DNA from: Mikrocytos mackini
Lineage: Eukaryota; Endomyxa; Ascetosporea; Mikrocytida; Mikrocytiidae
Length of the DNA stretch: 47,314 nt
Assembly (NCBI GenBank): GCA_030180075.1
Contig: JASNJN010000043.1
Location: 1-47,314, forward strand
Reading direction: 5' to 3'
Under the pieces are notes generated by a model. The model was not told the origin of the DNA and did no database searches. It saw only the letters and a program-made list of their open reading frames with translations. Both the position numbers and the translations under genes were made by a program. Below are positions 9,301-18,297 of the stretch, one piece after another (the stretch's first letter is position 1; each line of letters begins with the position of its first letter).

Positions 9301-11401
9301 ACTTGCCATCCTCTTCTTTTATTTTATACTCCAATCTCAAGGTTTCTATTCTTTCAATTGTCGGTGAGCCTGTCAATAATCTACGAAATATCTTTTTTTC
9401 ACAGGCCATTCGAATCTGTAAATATTCGTCTTTTCCTTTATAACTTGTGAAATCATAATTATCTAAAATCTTTTCGTAGATAACGTACATTTCAGCCAAA
9501 TATAGGGCCCAGTAATATCTTTTGAACTGTAGATTTAATTTGGCCCATCCTAATATTTCAAAAGATGCCAATAATTTCTTTAGGAATATTAAAATCGAAT
9601 TTCTTTGCAAGTAATTATCATTGACTATAGAAGACCGGCTATTGAGTTTGATCGCTACTAAGTCGCCAACATTTAGGAAATCGGAACCTGAAATAGTGGT
9701 GTCTATGGGTTGGATGAACAACATGAATACGTTGTTTATGCATTCGGATGCTAGTCTAATACTCTGTAAATCATCTACGTTGGTTGTCCTGAAAAAATCA
9801 AGAACCGGAAGAGAAGCTTGAACAAAATCTACATATTTCATTAGGTACAAGTCGCTTACAAAATTCACAAAAACGTTGCTTAGTATATCCAAAAGCATTC
9901 TCTCTTTAAAGTTTCCGAGCAATAATAGCTTAAAATTTTTTACTGGTTTGTTTTTTAGTCCATTAAGCAATCTTAGTGTGTTGTACAACGATACTCCAAA
10001 TTCCAAATACATTTTGAGTGTTTTATTCCCTTCTTCTTGTGCGTTTTTAATCTTTTCATTGATTTGTTCTTTGAACGAACCAGGTTTATCAGCGTATTTT
10101 ATTATTGTAAAGTTCAATAAGTCACTATAATCCTCGGGTAGAGTAACTCTTTTCGCAGTAAGGGAATGAATTACATAACTGATTAAATAAAATTCGTGGT
10201 TTCCTTCATTTTCCATGACATATTGGAAAAATGAGAAAACCAGAACTTCGTAGTTATGTAATTCTACACGTTTCAACGATGATTTTGTTGGTGAATATTC
10301 CTTTACGAGTTTGTGCACTCTGACATCGTTCATACTTTCTGTTATGTAATTGTAAATCTTTTGTTCGTTTGTTTGCTGCTTGGAAATAGGAAAGTTCTCG
10401 GCCGTTTCAATTTTGCAGGTGTTTTTTATTTTGTTGAGTTGTTTTATTATTTTATAATAATCAGGAGAGGGATTATTAAACTTCATTATTTCTGAAATGT
10501 AGTTTAACAGCATGAACTCGAAACCTATAGTCTTTGTATTGCATAGTTTTAAATATTGGAGAATCAGACCGAGGTCGTATTCTGTTTTCCCAATGATTCC
10601 TGTGAACTTGTATGTTTCATATGAATCACTTATCTGTTCGAATATATTTGAGAAGATATGTAAATACAAGCTGTCGGAGCATTCTAGTATCACATCTTCA
10701 TTTAATATTTCAATGTTTTTCTTTTCTTTTAAAAGATAGTTGATTAATGTAAGGCATTTTATGTTGTATGCATCGTTTATTTTGTTATATGGAAGAATGT
10801 TCAAAAGAAATCTAATTGGGATCATCATTATGTTTAAGTTATCGCGCTTCTTTGTTGTCTTGCCTACATACTGCGTGAATAAATCGAAACATCCGAATAA
10901 TAGCTCAGCATCTTTAAGAAACATTATTCTTTCAATTACTGTGTAGTATAAAAACCTCACATCTTCGCTTTTTAACGTCTTTAAACTTAATAATTGTTCT
11001 AAAAATAGCTTGATTATCGAAATATAGAAACATGCACCGATAACTGATGAGGCTAATAATTTGTCTCGGAGTACCAGAAGTATCTTGATTATGTAATAGA
11101 TCCTCTTAGGACTAGGGATTTTAAGGTATTCAAACAAACCGTTGCTTACTGTGAGAACGGTGCCATGGTTTTCGTTTTGAATCTCTCTTGTAAATTCTAT
11201 GTACATTTCGATTATATCAAGAGCATTTGTTATGAGTTCGTCTTTGGTGAAAATCTTTTCATTTTCAATTCTTTGGAAAAGTTTAAGAACCGACGCCTTG
11301 GAATCGAAACTGTTGTTGAGTAGTTCGGCACATATGTAATACATTGATTTACTTCTTGTGTTTAATGTGTTGAACGTGTTGTTGTTTTGGAAATCTTGCA
11401 T
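6359..11401 (-). CDS. TEL1: PIKK-family checkpoint kinase, TEL1/ATM-like
   Basis: A protein of 1680 aa. TEL1/ATM senses DNA double-strand breaks with MRE11-RAD50 and maintains telomeres. The first ~1100 residues are alpha-solenoid/FAT-like helices. The kinase domain occupies about residues 1330-1600, with a binding lysine in KQLLKSNDDMRQDS (~1358), catalytic GIGDRHNENIM (~1500) and HIDFG (~1519). The FATC domain closes the protein, ending NLLSQ-type helix and CGWAAWL. The RQDxxxQ pattern, DFGVMFCQGEAL, PFRLTPEM and DPINRW fit ATM better than ATR, TOR or TRA1; the catalytic residues are intact, which excludes TRA1. It is much shorter than yeast Tel1 (about 2800 aa), with the loss in the helical N-terminus. 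It is convergent with the PRP5-like gene and divergent from the 1091-aa gene. Confidence 0.85.
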   Translation of the reverse strand: MQDFQNNNTFNTLNTRSKSMYYICAELLNNSFDSKASVLKLFQRIENEKIFTKDELITNALDIIEMYIEFTREIQNENHGTVLTVSNGLFEYLKIPSPKRIYYIIKILLVLRDKLLASSVIGACFYISIIKLFLEQLLSLKTLKSEDVRFLYYTVIERIMFLKDAELLFGCFDLFTQYVGKTTKKRDNLNIMMIPIRFLLNILPYNKINDAYNIKCLTLINYLLKEKKNIEILNEDVILECSDSLYLHIFSNIFEQISDSYETYKFTGIIGKTEYDLGLILQYLKLCNTKTIGFEFMLLNYISEIMKFNNPSPDYYKIIKQLNKIKNTCKIETAENFPISKQQTNEQKIYNYITESMNDVRVHKLVKEYSPTKSSLKRVELHNYEVLVFSFFQYVMENEGNHEFYLISYVIHSLTAKRVTLPEDYSDLLNFTIIKYADKPGSFKEQINEKIKNAQEEGNKTLKMYLEFGVSLYNTLRLLNGLKNKPVKNFKLLLLGNFKERMLLDILSNVFVNFVSDLYLMKYVDFVQASLPVLDFFRTTNVDDLQSIRLASECINNVFMLFIQPIDTTISGSDFLNVGDLVAIKLNSRSSIVNDNYLQRNSILIFLKKLLASFEILGWAKLNLQFKRYYWALYLAEMYVIYEKILDNYDFTSYKGKDEYLQIRMACEKKIFRRLLTGSPTIERIETLRLEYKIKEEDGKYLPLWFNDHNPPIMKNYIYRETYTEQFVNSNDTGNFHKILANFVFVLGEERNKNRKFVSENTVDLSCYLDMISATWERIRSMGTERMDLFNELLINSFISTLRFKVNKSLNNTDPTNKEYIKSMGKYSLEYKDNISGELIKLMFQDVLDILKKPIYCLILEDDFKNIDTKYQYLSRLSIRNIQLLIFYSKTFMSESENRSIISNLALVKILNHKLKAAAEFLFNPFWKIKKDPALKEATVDSSQIFNMQSIASLLWNRREFSKAIEVNFKIVTLLKKSGGDKNATGMKLLAISNTILAIRSFEKQSISYEDCDELFKQSVTLLVNNEDHLMYFVKNNYKIFLSQLLNKKEKLFQSSEWLRKRELIKQKKNMIEKTREKYKGPSRNASRAETEFYSVLSTATSELKAEIIKVNNETSKQENDKVKLAELMCECIILEKDNISQMIFELINLWFENQNKITSLTSTIYNYVLKDKKTISFHKLIPVIKQLVSKLSTLNAPLRHDKKDSFSSVLYKICLGVISQHPFQTIQLFIPLRDKNKHCQDLLENLLMTSHGKYIKMYVDTADFYIALTEDTFKKKLQNGKVVCMSSKMDDLARKLKGSILYTADIPVNKDSSYNEEVLLPHTLVSINKEMQTSPSGITRPLILKVKTSDGENHKQLLKSNDDMRQDSCVQLLFKSLNKFIPFNQIRTYNAFPINSSVGVIQWLNDVVSYSRYIDAAQKVYKGKPNELRAVHERMRKTTSKAKLLDNYKDILKKLKPTMRYFFLENFNTPKSYITARHNYLTSTAVASLVGYIVGIGDRHNENIMIDKATGETVHIDFGVMFCQGEALKIPEKVPFRLTPEMNDSLGVLTVNSGFKIYMEETLKSLKNNKQIVMTVLKVLTNDPINRWMLSNKIIQEKVSKYRKIKLSVNNRQDFKFTTTGGDNLNINAEQMLGTVNDKLDGNVDFVHYSTSGVVNKLIVDATNFELLSQMYCGWAAWL

Positions 11402-11424
11402 CTTCTAAAAATTTTAAATTTGTA
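11402..11424. promoter_or_regulatory. 23-bp bidirectional promoter
   Basis: AAAAATTTTAAATTT at 11407-11421 is almost a palindrome and fills the whole space between the TEL1 start codon and the ATG at 11425. Both genes must use it or initiate inside each other. Confidence 0.55.
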
Positions 11425-14400
11425 ATGAAAAGTTCGAAAGAAATAACGGGCTACCTGAAAAACATACAGCGGAAAATACTAAAAACAGGAAGTAGGAACT
11501 ACAATAAAGCGTTGGGCCAAGATTTACTGTCTCTCGAGCAACTCTTGAATAATCTTTCGTACATTTCTCACTATAAACTTGACAATGCGGTATTAATAGA
11601 ATTAGTCGGGAAATTCTTAGGTTATTATGAGCTCAATTTAAAGCCCAAATGCCTGGTAATAGAATTCTTGGATTATTTAGCACAATTGGACGAACGTTTC
11701 GGTTTGCTAATTGTTGAAAACCCGTACATATCAGAAAAACTGTTAAACCAAATAAAAAATAACGAAAATGAAGCCGAAGACTTAAAAGAAGTATATTTTT
11801 ACCAATTTCTCAATCTGATGTCCTTCGAACTTTTACAAAAGTACGACACGGGATTCATTCTAAAGGTATTCAAGATAGTCCTTCACTACAAGGTTATTTC
11901 ACAGAAGAGTTCTGTTTTGGGGCAAATCTGCAAGAAAAAACTGCTATATTATACGCTTAACTTCTTTTCATATGAAAACTCCAAGAACATATCACTAGAA
12001 ATTTTTAGATACTTCATAAGTCTAATACAAAGCCAAAAAACTTCGCTAAAAAAGAATGGGATAGTTCTGTGTTCTTATGCCATCAAAAACACGAATATAG
12101 AAGAAAATAAGCCCCTACTTGACGTGATCTTCAACAAACTTTCAGAGTCGATTATAAAAGAGTCTGAAACAACTGAGATTCTTCCTCTTTTACTCAAACT
12201 CATTTACACACTCTTCATCAAGTTAAAACACAAAATGAAAGTACAACTTGAGGTATTTTTCAAGAGCATATTCCTTTCTAAACTAGCTAAAAGCAAACCT
12301 TTTATACAATTCAAAGTACTCGAAATATTTTTTGAGTTACTAAATGAAGAGAGGTTTATATTTGGAATTTTCAAATCAAAATCATCAACAGATATCCTGT
12401 TTCAATTCATAGAGTGTCTAAATAATTTCATGGAGTACGATGGACAAGAGAAAGCCAAGAATAAACTAAAAGGACTCGCGGCGAAGTGTATTATTGTGAT
12501 AATGAACATTCTGGACATGTCCATCCACAAACAAAACAGAAGCGAAGTTGATTCTGAGGGTAAAGGAAGTCAAAATTTCTTTGATAATGTAATAAACCGA
12601 GAAATAAACATATGTAAACTGAATCCAGAACATATCTTCAACCAAGAAGGTATGAAATCTCTTGAAAGACTCTCAGAACTGGAATATATAAAAAGCAACG
12701 ACCCTGTTTCTCTCGCAACATTTCTATTTGACCACAAGACAATTCTTCCCGAAAAACTTACGGAACTGCTTGTCGTAGGAAACCAGTTCTTTGAAAAAGC
12801 ACTGAAGAACTATATTATATTAAAGTCGTATAAAGACATTTCTCTGGATAAAGCGCTAAAAAACATTTTGCAAACGATAAACATTAGCCGACTTGAATCA
12901 CAGAAAATAGAGATGCTGTTAACTATATTCTCAGAAGCCTACGTTGAAACTAATATACATATCTGGAAGGAAGATTACTGTAGCAGTGTAATTTACAGTA
13001 TATGTTACTATCTGCTTATGCTGCACACCATATATCACAACGAAACAATAAACGAGAAGCTTGACTTCGACAGTTTTGATAAACTTATACAAACAGACAT
13101 AGCTAACAAGATCAATGATGATGATGATTTTAAGGATAAAGTAGACATAATAAAAAAGAGGTTAGATATTCCTTCTTATTACCAAACTTTTACACAAGAG
13201 ACTATTATCCCCGATGTACACAGCAATTTTTATTTGGAGTTCGCTAATGAAAAACCTTTTGACTGCGACTATTCAAATCAGAAATGTGTCGAAATATTCT
13301 ATCTTATAATCAGCATAATTCAGCAATCCATTAAAAGTGTCTTTATGGAGGGAAATTTACATTTAGTTGAGAAATACGAGATCAGACCAATGTTCATCAA
13401 CCTGGCCTCGATTTGTCACAAGATAAACGAGCATGTCTACTTAAAAGAAATAGTAAACCTTTTGGTCGAGGAAGGGATTTCTCTACTAATAAAGCTACAT
13501 AACAAACCAGATGATAAAAGGGGCGAACTTGAAAATAAAGTTAAAGACATTGCTTGTATTCTTCTTATAGTGTTAAATTTCGTCAAACTAGACGAGAGAA
13601 TGATGGTGTTCTTCTTACTAAGTCTCTCAATAGAAAAGGACTGCATTCGAATGTTCCAAAATACTAACATTTGGTTTGAGATTTATACAAGTCTCCTTAC
13701 GTCTTTGACTAAAGAAATTATTGCCAACGGTTCATATAACATAAATAGTTCAGAAAGAAGTATAGTCCTAGAGATGGACTTAGCAAAAGAAATCATTAGG
13801 AGTATTTATTACTTATATGAATACAACTCCAACAAAACATTTTATTTGCTCGCAAACAACAACCTGCTGACGGAATTGATTGGGATATCACACGACTCTA
13901 CAAAAATCACCCAGTTGTTAATACATACGCTAACTTTAATAATAGAGATAAGTGAACCTTTGCACTTTCCCATTATAGTTGAGAGTCTATTTGCTTACTC
14001 CGAAGACACCATAAAATTCTTTTTACCTGCACTGATTGAAAGCACGGTTAAACACTTAAAATTGAACGAGACAATGGACAACGACTCCTTAGTAGAGGGC
14101 TTAAAAATATTTATAAAAGCTTCGAAGGAATTTTCTGATGATACCAAGAAAAACCTTGAAATTGGCATGACTAGTCTAACAGACTTACTATATACCATAA
14201 GCACAAAATATCCCAGTGAGTTATCTCCAAAGGCTATATCAAGAAGTTTGGGGGCTATTTCTCAGTACACTTCTGTAGCAATCAACAAGAAGGCAAGTTA
14301 TTCGGAAGTAGATTTTATTAACGTGATAATGAGATCTGTGATATCCAATATAAATAGAGATTCCATCAATGATACGGAAATATTGCAGATGTTGTATGAA

Positions 14401-14700
14401 GAATATTTTCGTATAAACCATGACCTTTTGGTAAATTATACCCCTTACTTTGCGGATGATTTCCAGACGAACATAAGCCTACTACTGTTCCACATGCACA
14501 ACTTTGAGTCGGATTTCTATTTGGTTGATTTATATGAGTTGTTACACAAAATTAGAACAGAGCGTGCAAAATATATTGATGAAGTTTCGAATGTTTTCAA
14601 GAAACTAATAGGTCAAATTATGCAATACAAAAAGTACGAAGAGGATTCAAAGGAAAACGAGGTTATAAAACAAATAATAACGTTAATATCTACCAAGTAA
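11425..14700 (+). CDS. Large alpha-helical protein, function unassigned
   Basis: A protein of 1091 aa, leucine-, isoleucine- and lysine-rich, consisting almost wholly of amphipathic helices. No signal peptide, membrane segment or catalytic motif was seen. The pattern suggests a HEAT/ARM-type solenoid such as a karyopherin, nuclear pore or PIKK-partner scaffold, but no diagnostic motif was found. A low-complexity break with DDDDF lies near residues 560-575. The start is fixed by the promoter element ending 3 nt upstream. It ends 59 bp before the MSH2 ATG on the same strand and shares its promoter with TEL1, which is suggestive but not proof of a shared role. Confidence 0.75.
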   Translation: MKSSKEITGYLKNIQRKILKTGSRNYNKALGQDLLSLEQLLNNLSYISHYKLDNAVLIELVGKFLGYYELNLKPKCLVIEFLDYLAQLDERFGLLIVENPYISEKLLNQIKNNENEAEDLKEVYFYQFLNLMSFELLQKYDTGFILKVFKIVLHYKVISQKSSVLGQICKKKLLYYTLNFFSYENSKNISLEIFRYFISLIQSQKTSLKKNGIVLCSYAIKNTNIEENKPLLDVIFNKLSESIIKESETTEILPLLLKLIYTLFIKLKHKMKVQLEVFFKSIFLSKLAKSKPFIQFKVLEIFFELLNEERFIFGIFKSKSSTDILFQFIECLNNFMEYDGQEKAKNKLKGLAAKCIIVIMNILDMSIHKQNRSEVDSEGKGSQNFFDNVINREINICKLNPEHIFNQEGMKSLERLSELEYIKSNDPVSLATFLFDHKTILPEKLTELLVVGNQFFEKALKNYIILKSYKDISLDKALKNILQTINISRLESQKIEMLLTIFSEAYVETNIHIWKEDYCSSVIYSICYYLLMLHTIYHNETINEKLDFDSFDKLIQTDIANKINDDDDFKDKVDIIKKRLDIPSYYQTFTQETIIPDVHSNFYLEFANEKPFDCDYSNQKCVEIFYLIISIIQQSIKSVFMEGNLHLVEKYEIRPMFINLASICHKINEHVYLKEIVNLLVEEGISLLIKLHNKPDDKRGELENKVKDIACILLIVLNFVKLDERMMVFFLLSLSIEKDCIRMFQNTNIWFEIYTSLLTSLTKEIIANGSYNINSSERSIVLEMDLAKEIIRSIYYLYEYNSNKTFYLLANNNLLTELIGISHDSTKITQLLIHTLTLIIEISEPLHFPIIVESLFAYSEDTIKFFLPALIESTVKHLKLNETMDNDSLVEGLKIFIKASKEFSDDTKKNLEIGMTSLTDLLYTISTKYPSELSPKAISRSLGAISQYTSVAINKKASYSEVDFINVIMRSVISNINRDSINDTEILQMLYEEYFRINHDLLVNYTPYFADDFQTNISLLLFHMHNFESDFYLVDLYELLHKIRTERAKYIDEVSNVFKKLIGQIMQYKKYEEDSKENEVIKQIITLISTK

Positions 14701-14759
14701 TTATATTATTGTGTTTTATACACTTTATTGTTTTTGAAATTTTAAAAATTGAAACCAAT

Positions 14760-17030
14760 ATGTTTATCGATCTTGACGAGCTCAAGCAATTAGAAGTAAC
14801 AAAAGGAAGTTTTGTTTTTGTAGGAGTTGATGATTTCTATGATATACCATTGGTTACTCTTGTAAGATTCGACAACACTAATTTGAGTTTTATCACTGAA
14901 CAGTTCTTCGATAGTTTAGAAACACAACGTACTTTGACACGGCTAAAGAAATGTACGAATAGAATTCTTATTACAAAGAATGTGAACACATCTAAAGTAG
15001 TGAAGTATTGCTATAATTTACTCAAAGACTCCAATGAAATTGACAAGGTTGAAACTATTTCTTCAAAACAAACTCCTTCAAATGATTATGTTGATCTATT
15101 AAACCCTCTGTTTAACACAGACTTAAAAGTGGATTTTTTATCCAAGTTTACTCTTCTTCATTCCAAAGAAACATCAATAACATATCTCTATGAAACCATA
15201 TCAATATTAGGAGGCTTCCAATTTACATCTCCCAAATTCAACATAGATATTGCACCTGGTAAATTTTGTCAGATGACCGACTTCACCTTGAAACAACTAA
15301 ACATAATACCCGATAACAAGACAGGAACATCTAAAGAAAATATGTATTTCGAGAATAGCTCTATCGTATGGGACTTGCAGAGGTTATTGTCTTCTCGTTG
15401 TATAACAAAAAAGGGTAGGTGCCTAGTCAATAAGAATCTGCGTGAACCATTGATCGACTTGAAAAGAATAAAAAAACGACAATTAAGTGTGGAGCAAATT
15501 TGCAACAACTTTGAACTGAGGTTGAATATAAAATCCTTCTTGTCTTTGAACAACAACCTAGAAGATAACATTCTCGCTTTTGAAAACTCATTTGGCAATG
15601 GCCAAATTGGGTTACTTAAATATACGAAGCAAATATCTGAAAATATGCAAGGTATGTTATTACGTCTGATTATGTTCTTAAAATCACTCGATCACCAAAG
15701 TTTCCTCTTTCTCAAACACAAAGAGTTCAACTACGGAAATAAACTGTCCAAGATAGACCACGAATTGGCGCCATTGAAAGAAATGATAAGTAAGACATTC
15801 GTGCTAGATTTGCTCAAGGACGAAGAAAAAGGAAAACATTTATCAGAAATGGAATTATTAGTCAATGATGATTTTGATGCTAATTTAAACGAACTTAACA
15901 TAGAGAAGCAAAAAGTCATTACAAAAATAAACGATTATGTGAGCAAGAACATTCGGAAGAAACTGGGAACAGAGCTATTCCCACTCATTAAGTTGGAAAA
16001 GACCGACAAGTCCACCAAAGCCAAAGGATTCTATTTAAAAACCACAAGAAAGAACGAAAAACTGTTAAGAGAAAAGCTTTCTTTATTTTCCACGATTGAA
16101 ACACGAAAAGATGGTGTCAAGTTTACAGATAGTATATTAAATAGCCTGAATGAGGAATACCTCGAAATCATTCAGAAATATTCCGAAATGCAATTCGGAA
16201 TTTTAAAGCAGGTTACAGAGGTTGTGCTTAGTTACCAACATGTTTTGTTGAGATTTTCAAAGATCATTGGGAAAATAGACTTCGTCTTTGGAATGGCAAT
16301 ACTATCAGAAAATGAAAACTACACAACCCCTTTAGTCATGGACAAAGATAGTAGAAAGATTCAGATTGAAAAGGGACGTCATCCTCTTGTTGAAGTTAAT
16401 ACAGAGCAACAATTCATCCCAAATCCAATTAGCCTCGACAAGGACAGTTTCTTGGTAATAGTGACTGGGCCAAACACTGGGGGAAAGAGTACTTATATAA
16501 AACAAGTTGCACTTATTACAATCTTAGCACAAATAGGATGCAATGTGCCATCAGAAAAAGCTATTCTCAGCGTTAAGACAGAAATGTTTGCTAGAGTAGG
16601 TGCGCACGACATACAGGGGATTGGAGTGTCGACATTTTACAATGAAATGCTCGAAACCAACATTTTGTGCAATTACTCGACAGAGCATTCGTTGTTAATA
16701 ATAGATGAACTAGGAAGAGGTACTTCCATTAAAGAAGGGTTTGATATCGCCCAAGGAATATGCAAATTCATTCTCAAGCGAAAGAAGTCTTTCACGTTGT
16801 TTGCTACACACTTTCATGAACTGAATAGGCTGAAGGCGGAATTTGCCTCTGTTGTTATGAAAAAGGTTATCTGTGAAAATCTGAATGGGGAAATCAATTT
16901 GTTACATAAAGTTGTCGACGGCGAGTGTGAAAAAAGTTTCGGGGTTGATGTCGCCAAAGTCCTAAATTTTCCCGACAGTTTGGTTAAAACGGCGAATGAA
17001 TATCTAAATAAGTATCACCAAGAATCGTAA
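14760..17030 (+). CDS. MSH2: DNA mismatch repair protein MSH2
   Basis: A protein of 756 aa. MSH2 pairs with MSH6 or MSH3 to recognise mismatches in the nucleus. The C-terminal ATPase has Walker A TGPNTGGKSTYIKQ (~residue 569), QIGCNVPSE, the signature GIGVSTFYNEMLET, Walker B LLIIDELGRGTS (~645) and ATHFHEL. The final GECEKSFGVDVAKVLNFP matches the MSH2 helix-turn-helix (CDQSFGIHVAELANFP in human). The N-terminal mismatch-binding part is reduced, which accounts for the size compared with about 930-960 aa in yeast and human. The ATG at 14760 is chosen because GAAATTTTAAAAATT lies at 14736-14750; the upstream in-frame ATG at 14709 would put this element inside the gene. Its stop is 2 bp from the convergent ESA1 stop. 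Confidence 0.9.
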   Translation: MFIDLDELKQLEVTKGSFVFVGVDDFYDIPLVTLVRFDNTNLSFITEQFFDSLETQRTLTRLKKCTNRILITKNVNTSKVVKYCYNLLKDSNEIDKVETISSKQTPSNDYVDLLNPLFNTDLKVDFLSKFTLLHSKETSITYLYETISILGGFQFTSPKFNIDIAPGKFCQMTDFTLKQLNIIPDNKTGTSKENMYFENSSIVWDLQRLLSSRCITKKGRCLVNKNLREPLIDLKRIKKRQLSVEQICNNFELRLNIKSFLSLNNNLEDNILAFENSFGNGQIGLLKYTKQISENMQGMLLRLIMFLKSLDHQSFLFLKHKEFNYGNKLSKIDHELAPLKEMISKTFVLDLLKDEEKGKHLSEMELLVNDDFDANLNELNIEKQKVITKINDYVSKNIRKKLGTELFPLIKLEKTDKSTKAKGFYLKTTRKNEKLLREKLSLFSTIETRKDGVKFTDSILNSLNEEYLEIIQKYSEMQFGILKQVTEVVLSYQHVLLRFSKIIGKIDFVFGMAILSENENYTTPLVMDKDSRKIQIEKGRHPLVEVNTEQQFIPNPISLDKDSFLVIVTGPNTGGKSTYIKQVALITILAQIGCNVPSEKAILSVKTEMFARVGAHDIQGIGVSTFYNEMLETNILCNYSTEHSLLIIDELGRGTSIKEGFDIAQGICKFILKRKKSFTLFATHFHELNRLKAEFASVVMKKVICENLNGEINLLHKVVDGECEKSFGVDVAKVLNFPDSLVKTANEYLNKYHQES

Positions 17031-17032
17031 AA

Positions 17033-18283
17033 TTACTTAACATATTGTAACAATTCTGGTAAAAACGGCAATTTCCTTTGTTTTTTAAAAAACACATAGT
17101 ATTTGTTTATTGCTGTTTTTTCAAACGGTATTACATAATATCCCTTGAAGTACCTAATCAGGTTTATCTGATCAAGTGTGCTCTTTATGTGTGCCTCGGT
17201 GATTCCGGTTACAAATGCAAGTTCCTGTGTTGATGTGTTTCTTCCTAGCTTTTTAATAGCTTTAAGTATTTCTTCCATCCAAAACGATTTGTACAACAGC
17301 CTGCCCAAGTCTGAGATTGGGGTTTCCGGGCCACTTATCAGCTTATCGGCTCTCGATAACTCGTAGGACAGTGACACCATAAATTTCCCTACCCCCGAAT
17401 TTTGATGGTTTGGGAATACTACTATACAAGAAAGGTTGTTCTCTGGGTTCTTCTTCTCCTTTGAAAAAAATCCCATCGCTCTGTAGCCCTGTCCTTCAAC
17501 AAAAGTTGTTACCAAATAAAATTTGAAGTGTTTCACATCATAGAACAAAGTCTTCCTTTCTAAAAAGAATTTCCCAAACAAACAGAGGCATTGGCAGAAC
17601 AATGCTGTCCTGGGAGAGTGATCTCCATCAATCTCAAAAACACTCACTCTGTTTTCACTATCCCGATATATTTCATTCCCTGGTGGATGCCACACTTTGC
17701 ATGTTTTTAGGTGGTCAGCCAAGCCATGATCGTTCTGGAAATAAAAGAAACAATGTTCACATACCCACAAAGTGTCGGTGTTTGCGTATATCCCTGGAAA
17801 AGGCGAGAAATACCAGCACTCGAATATCGTTTCTCCCATATAGACTTTGTTGATGTTTTTTATCATAGTCTTTTGATAGTAGCTTATTTCGTATGGGTTG
17901 GTTGACGAATTTTGTGGTTCTTGGTTTCTACGAGCTAGTTCTCTTCTTGTGGAAGCTCGTCTTGTGCTGGTTGCTTGTGTGTGTTGAGAGGATGCAGGTG
18001 AAAGCGCTGAAGCATCGAGGTTTCTAATGGAAAGAATTGGCCGAAGGTCTGTAATCTCCACCCATCTGTCCAGCCTTTTGTTGTTGTTCAAAAAGTGTAT
18101 ATAGTATTGGTTCTGCTCCTGGAGCTTGATTTCGACAACAATAGGAAAAAACTCGTGATTCTTCGATATCAGGAAATGCCTGATTCCTGCTTTTAGGGGT
18201 ACTTCGAACCCATATGCTGTAAACAAATTTGTGGTTCTGGTTGTATCTGAAATGTCCTGTTCTTTTGTCAGTGAGTCGTTCAT
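17033..18283 (-). CDS. ESA1: MYST histone acetyltransferase (ESA1/TIP60-like)
   Basis: A protein of 416 aa, starting at MNDSLTKEQ; a more upstream ATG at 18325 would overlap the divergent gene. ESA1 is the catalytic subunit of NuA4 and acetylates H4/H2A, acting in transcription and DNA repair. Order: a chromo-barrel (Tudor-knot) around residues 25-85 with FPIVVEIKLQ and RWVEITDLR; a serine/threonine- and arginine-rich linker; the MYST core. The core has the C2HC zinc finger CEHC...H...C and HPPGNEIYR. It also has FEIDG, KTLFYDV, FYLVT and GFFSKEK. The catalytic cysteine is in LSCIVVFP, the acetyl-CoA loop is HQNSGVGK, and the catalytic glutamate is in GPETPISDLG. The C-terminal helices end with YFKGYYVI. 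All key residues are present. Confidence 0.92.
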   Translation of the reverse strand: MNDSLTKEQDISDTTRTTNLFTAYGFEVPLKAGIRHFLISKNHEFFPIVVEIKLQEQNQYYIHFLNNNKRLDRWVEITDLRPILSIRNLDASALSPASSQHTQATSTRRASTRRELARRNQEPQNSSTNPYEISYYQKTMIKNINKVYMGETIFECWYFSPFPGIYANTDTLWVCEHCFFYFQNDHGLADHLKTCKVWHPPGNEIYRDSENRVSVFEIDGDHSPRTALFCQCLCLFGKFFLERKTLFYDVKHFKFYLVTTFVEGQGYRAMGFFSKEKKNPENNLSCIVVFPNHQNSGVGKFMVSLSYELSRADKLISGPETPISDLGRLLYKSFWMEEILKAIKKLGRNTSTQELAFVTGITEAHIKSTLDQINLIRYFKGYYVIPFEKTAINKYYVFFKKQRKLPFLPELLQYVK

Positions 18284-18297
18284 AAAAAAAACAAAAA
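18284..18297. promoter_or_regulatory. 14-bp spacer between divergent start codons
   Basis: Only an A-rich run with a single C separates the ESA1 ATG (18283) from the ATG at 18298. There is no AAATTT element, unlike the two other divergent pairs. Promoters must lie within the coding sequences, or one true start is further inside (for example ATG 18388 in the right gene). Confidence 0.4.

Noticed and set aside
7902-10946. Many plus-strand frames inside TEL1
   Set aside because: Antisense shadows of the kinase gene; no domain or promoter element.
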